Shown here: positions 4,872-6,941 of the stretch, one piece after another
Numbering within the stretch: position 1 is the stretch's first letter
How the letters are laid out: every line of letters begins with the position of its first letter
Source of the DNA: an uncultured Mailhella sp.
GTDB lineage: Bacteria; Desulfobacterota; Desulfovibrionia; Desulfovibrionales; Desulfovibrionaceae
Length of the DNA stretch: 6,941 nucleotides
Direction of reading: 5' to 3'
Assembly (NCBI GenBank): GCA_910579055.1
Contig: CAJTSU010000177.1
Coordinates: 1 to 6,941, forward strand
Translations under genes and position numbers: made by a program
Notes under the pieces: model-generated
What the model was told of the DNA's origin: nothing
Database searches by the model: none
The model's input: the letters and a program-made list of their open reading frames with translations, nothing else

Positions 4872-5807
4872 ATGAACGCGCTGCACGCTGTGGGGAGCAC
4901 TCCCCTCATCCATCTGGAAAAACTTTCCCGCGAATGCGGGGCGCAGCTTCACATCAAACTGGAAATGCGCAACCCCGGAGGCTCCGTCAAGGATCGAGCG
5001 GCCAGGGCGTATATTGAAGATGCGTTCGCGCGCGGCCTGCTCGCGCCCGGCGGAACGGTGGTTGAAGCCACCAGCGGAAATCTGGGCATAGGCCTGGCTT
5101 TTGTCTGTGCCGCACTGGATTTGCATCTGGTGTTGACCATGCCCGCCTCAGCCAGCCGGGAGCGCATGATCCTGCTGCGCGGCATGGGCGCGGAGCTGAT
5201 TCTGACCGACGCGGCCCTTGGCATGCGCGGCGCGCTGGAAAAGGCGAAAGAAATCCTGCACTCCACGCCCGGCGCATTCCAGCCCGCACAATTCGAAAAC
5301 CCTGCCGGCCCTGCGGCACACTATGCGAGCACCGGCCCGGAAATCATGGCCGCCTGCCGTGAGCAGGGCTTTGAACCCGCCGCCTTCGCCGCCGGTGTCG
5401 GTTCAGGCGCGACCCTGTGCGGCACGACAACATATTTGAAAGAACACTATCCCAATCTCCGGGCCTTTGCGGCGGAACCTGCCGAATCCCCCCTGCTTTC
5501 CGGCGGAAAGGCCGCTCCTCACGGCATTCAGGGTATCGGCGCGAATTTCGTGCCCAAGGTTTACGACCCCGCTCTGGTGGATGGCGTACTTGCTGTTTCC
5601 ACCGCCGACGCGAAGGCCCGCCTGCTGCTACGCAGGGAAGGAATAAACGCAGGCATATCTTCCGGCGCGAATCTGCGGGCCGCCATGCTGCTGGCCGCGC
5701 GCCCCGAATTCAAGGGAACCCACATTGTTACCATTGCCTGTGATACGGGCGAACGCTACCTTTCTACCGATCTCTTCCCCCACGATGCTGATGGGGCCGA
5801 CAAATAA
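4872..5807 (+). CDS. cysK: Cysteine synthase (O-acetylserine sulfhydrylase, PLP-dependent)
   Basis: Converts O-acetylserine and sulfide to cysteine and acetate in the cytoplasm. It has 311 residues, the normal size for a fold-type II PLP enzyme. Motifs in order: NPGGSVKDR (34-42) with the PLP lysine K40; EATSGN (65-70), which binds substrate and cofactor; GVGSGAT (175-181), the PLP phosphate loop; a SPLLSGG...GIQGIGANFVP segment (206-228); GISSGA (261-266); and DTGERYLST (291-299), typical of OASS. A cystathionine beta-synthase is less likely because there is no heme or CBS domain. AAGGA lies nine bases before the ATG. A minimal ATG-TTA-TGA reading frame (4867-4875) overlaps the start. The cysE partner gene follows after ten bases. 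Confidence 0.95.
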   Translation: MNALHAVGSTPLIHLEKLSRECGAQLHIKLEMRNPGGSVKDRAARAYIEDAFARGLLAPGGTVVEATSGNLGIGLAFVCAALDLHLVLTMPASASRERMILLRGMGAELILTDAALGMRGALEKAKEILHSTPGAFQPAQFENPAGPAAHYASTGPEIMAACREQGFEPAAFAAGVGSGATLCGTTTYLKEHYPNLRAFAAEPAESPLLSGGKAAPHGIQGIGANFVPKVYDPALVDGVLAVSTADAKARLLLRREGINAGISSGANLRAAMLLAARPEFKGTHIVTIACDTGERYLSTDLFPHDADGADK

Positions 5808-5817
5808 AGGCGCACAC

Positions 5818-6798
5818 ATGAACTGCGAAGAACCACGCATGATCGCTCCCGTCCGTGTGGCGGGCCTGGAAGATGTCGCCGCCGATCTGTGCAGAACGGA
5901 ATCTCTGGATTCGGTTCTGCACGGCACATTGTGCGACGCCCCCCTGCCCGCCTACGACAAACTCAAGGAAATTCTCGACCGGCTTAAATCCGTGCTCTTT
6001 CCCGGCTATTTCGGGCCCTCGCGGATTCACATGGAATCCCTGCGCTATCATGTGACCGCCAATCTGGATTCCATCTATCGCCTGCTGGCCGAACAAATCC
6101 GCCGGGGCGGCTGTTTTGCCGGGGCAGACTATACCAGAGACTGCCCCGGCTGCGAAACCACCTCCATGGACATTGCCATGCGTTTCATGCGGCAGCTTCC
6201 AGAAATCCGGCGCCTGCTGGCGCTGGATGCACAAGCGGCCTACGAAGGCGATCCGGCTGCTTCCAGCCCCGGCGAGACAGTGTTCTGCTACCCATCCATG
6301 CTGACCATGATCCATCACCGCATCGCCCATGCACTGTATTCACTGAAAGTGCCGGTCATTCCCCGCATCATCGCGGAAATGGCCCACTCCGCAACGGGCA
6401 TCGACATCCACCCCGGCGCGAACATCGGCGAAAACTTCTTCATTGACCACGGCACCGGCGTGGTCATCGGCGAAACCTGCATCATCGGCAAGGGATGTCG
6501 TCTGTACCAGGGGGTCACACTGGGAGCGCTTTCCTTCCTGAAAGCTGACGACGGCACGCTGGTCAAGGGCTTACCCCGTCACCCCATTCTGGAAGACAAC
6601 GTCACCGTTTACGCCGGAGCATCCATCCTGGGACGCATTACCATCGGCGCAGGATCGGTCATCGGCGGCAACGTATGGCTGACCCGAAGCGTTCCCGCGG
6701 GCAGTAAAATCGTCCAGGCCAGCGGAGCCAAGGCCAAGCCGGGAGAATTGCTGGGAAAAAAGGAAGAGGACTGTCAGGCATCCAGAGCAGTTAACTGA
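5818..6798 (+). CDS. cysE: Serine O-acetyltransferase (CysE/EpsC type)
   Basis: Transfers acetyl from acetyl-CoA to serine, giving the O-acetylserine used by the cysteine synthase encoded just upstream. It has 326 residues, longer than the 273 of E. coli CysE. The extra length is mainly an N-terminal helical region (about 1-140), which includes a CPGC motif at 109-112. The catalytic left-handed beta-helix (about 185-300) shows hexapeptide repeats and the conserved D196 (GIDIHPG), H211 (FIDHGTG) and R254-H255 (PRHP). The DPAA...CYP...RIAHALY segment (145-174) resembles the EpsC-like branch of the family. The C-terminus ends in Asn rather than the Ile that docks CysE into CysK in enterobacteria. 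AAAGG lies seven bases before the ATG; the ten-base gap to cysK indicates one operon. Confidence 0.95.
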   Translation: MNCEEPRMIAPVRVAGLEDVAADLCRTESLDSVLHGTLCDAPLPAYDKLKEILDRLKSVLFPGYFGPSRIHMESLRYHVTANLDSIYRLLAEQIRRGGCFAGADYTRDCPGCETTSMDIAMRFMRQLPEIRRLLALDAQAAYEGDPAASSPGETVFCYPSMLTMIHHRIAHALYSLKVPVIPRIIAEMAHSATGIDIHPGANIGENFFIDHGTGVVIGETCIIGKGCRLYQGVTLGALSFLKADDGTLVKGLPRHPILEDNVTVYAGASILGRITIGAGSVIGGNVWLTRSVPAGSKIVQASGAKAKPGELLGKKEEDCQASRAVN

Positions 6799-6941
6799 TG
6801 TTGTGTTTTTTCGGGGCGCGGGCGTATCCCGTCGGGGGGAGTTATTCCCGCCCCTACTGATGACAACCCCCGCTTCGCGGCGTTTGCGCCGTCCAGGCCG
6901 CAAAGTGGCTTGACGGAAAGGCACGAAAATCGCTCGCTTTA
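6799..6941. other. Region downstream of cysE without a supported gene
   Basis: A run of six T follows the cysE stop (6806-6811), but the stem before it is weak, so a terminator is not certain. A G/C-rich inverted repeat follows: GGGGCG at 6813-6818 faces CGCCCC at 6849-6854, with CGGG/CCCG (6819-6831) nested inside. CGGCG, loop TTTG, CGCCG (6878-6891) is a second small hairpin without a T run. A -35-like TTGACG at 6910-6915 has no -10 before the window ends. Confidence 0.4.

Noticed and set aside
6798..6825. Third copy of the 40-nt repeat after cysE
   Set aside because: GATGTTGTGTTTTTTCGGGG resembles the repeat only when gaps are allowed, and the stem pairing is not kept.
6910..6941. Promoter at the right edge (TTGACG)
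   Set aside because: No -10-like hexamer lies 16-18 bases downstream before the sequence ends.

Overview
The window reads as a bacterial chromosome segment with a moderately high G+C content. The protein set resembles an anaerobic sulfate-reducing deltaproteobacterium of the Desulfovibrio/Bilophila type. That guess rests on the low-potential ferredoxin family, the EpsC-like serine acetyltransferase and the style of the IF3 and ThrRS sequences; no database was consulted. There is no mobile element, CRISPR array or rRNA. The genes form two divergent blocks.

Minus-strand block (about 2957 down to 168): a sigma70-like promoter drives tRNA-Val(GAC). A terminator-like hairpin follows, then a second hairpin sits against the Shine-Dalgarno of thrS (threonyl-tRNA synthetase). 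Only one base separates the thrS stop from the infC (translation initiation factor IF3) ATG. A good intrinsic terminator follows infC. This is a translation-machinery operon with possible leader-level control. The infC start also has a better-placed Shine-Dalgarno aimed at an upstream AUA codon. The far left edge (1-100) is A/T-rich and carries a 7-bp inverted repeat and one perfect DnaA-box 9-mer.

Plus-strand block (about 3008 to 6798): a 130-residue cysteine-motif protein of unknown function with its own terminator; a 236-residue protein in which a ferredoxin domain is fused to a second copy of the same cysteine-motif domain; a 100-residue protein I do not recognise; then cysteine synthase (cysK type) and serine O-acetyltransferase (cysE/epsC type), which catalyse the two steps from serine to cysteine. 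Putative promoters precede the first three of these genes. The last three are closely spaced and look co-transcribed.

The most interesting features are the pair of paralogous cysteine-motif domains (one free, one fused to ferredoxin) beside cysteine biosynthesis; a diverged 40-nt repeat upstream of each paralogue whose differences are almost all transitions; and the candidate non-AUG start of infC. The 143 bases after cysE hold only G/C-rich inverted repeats and no gene that I can support.
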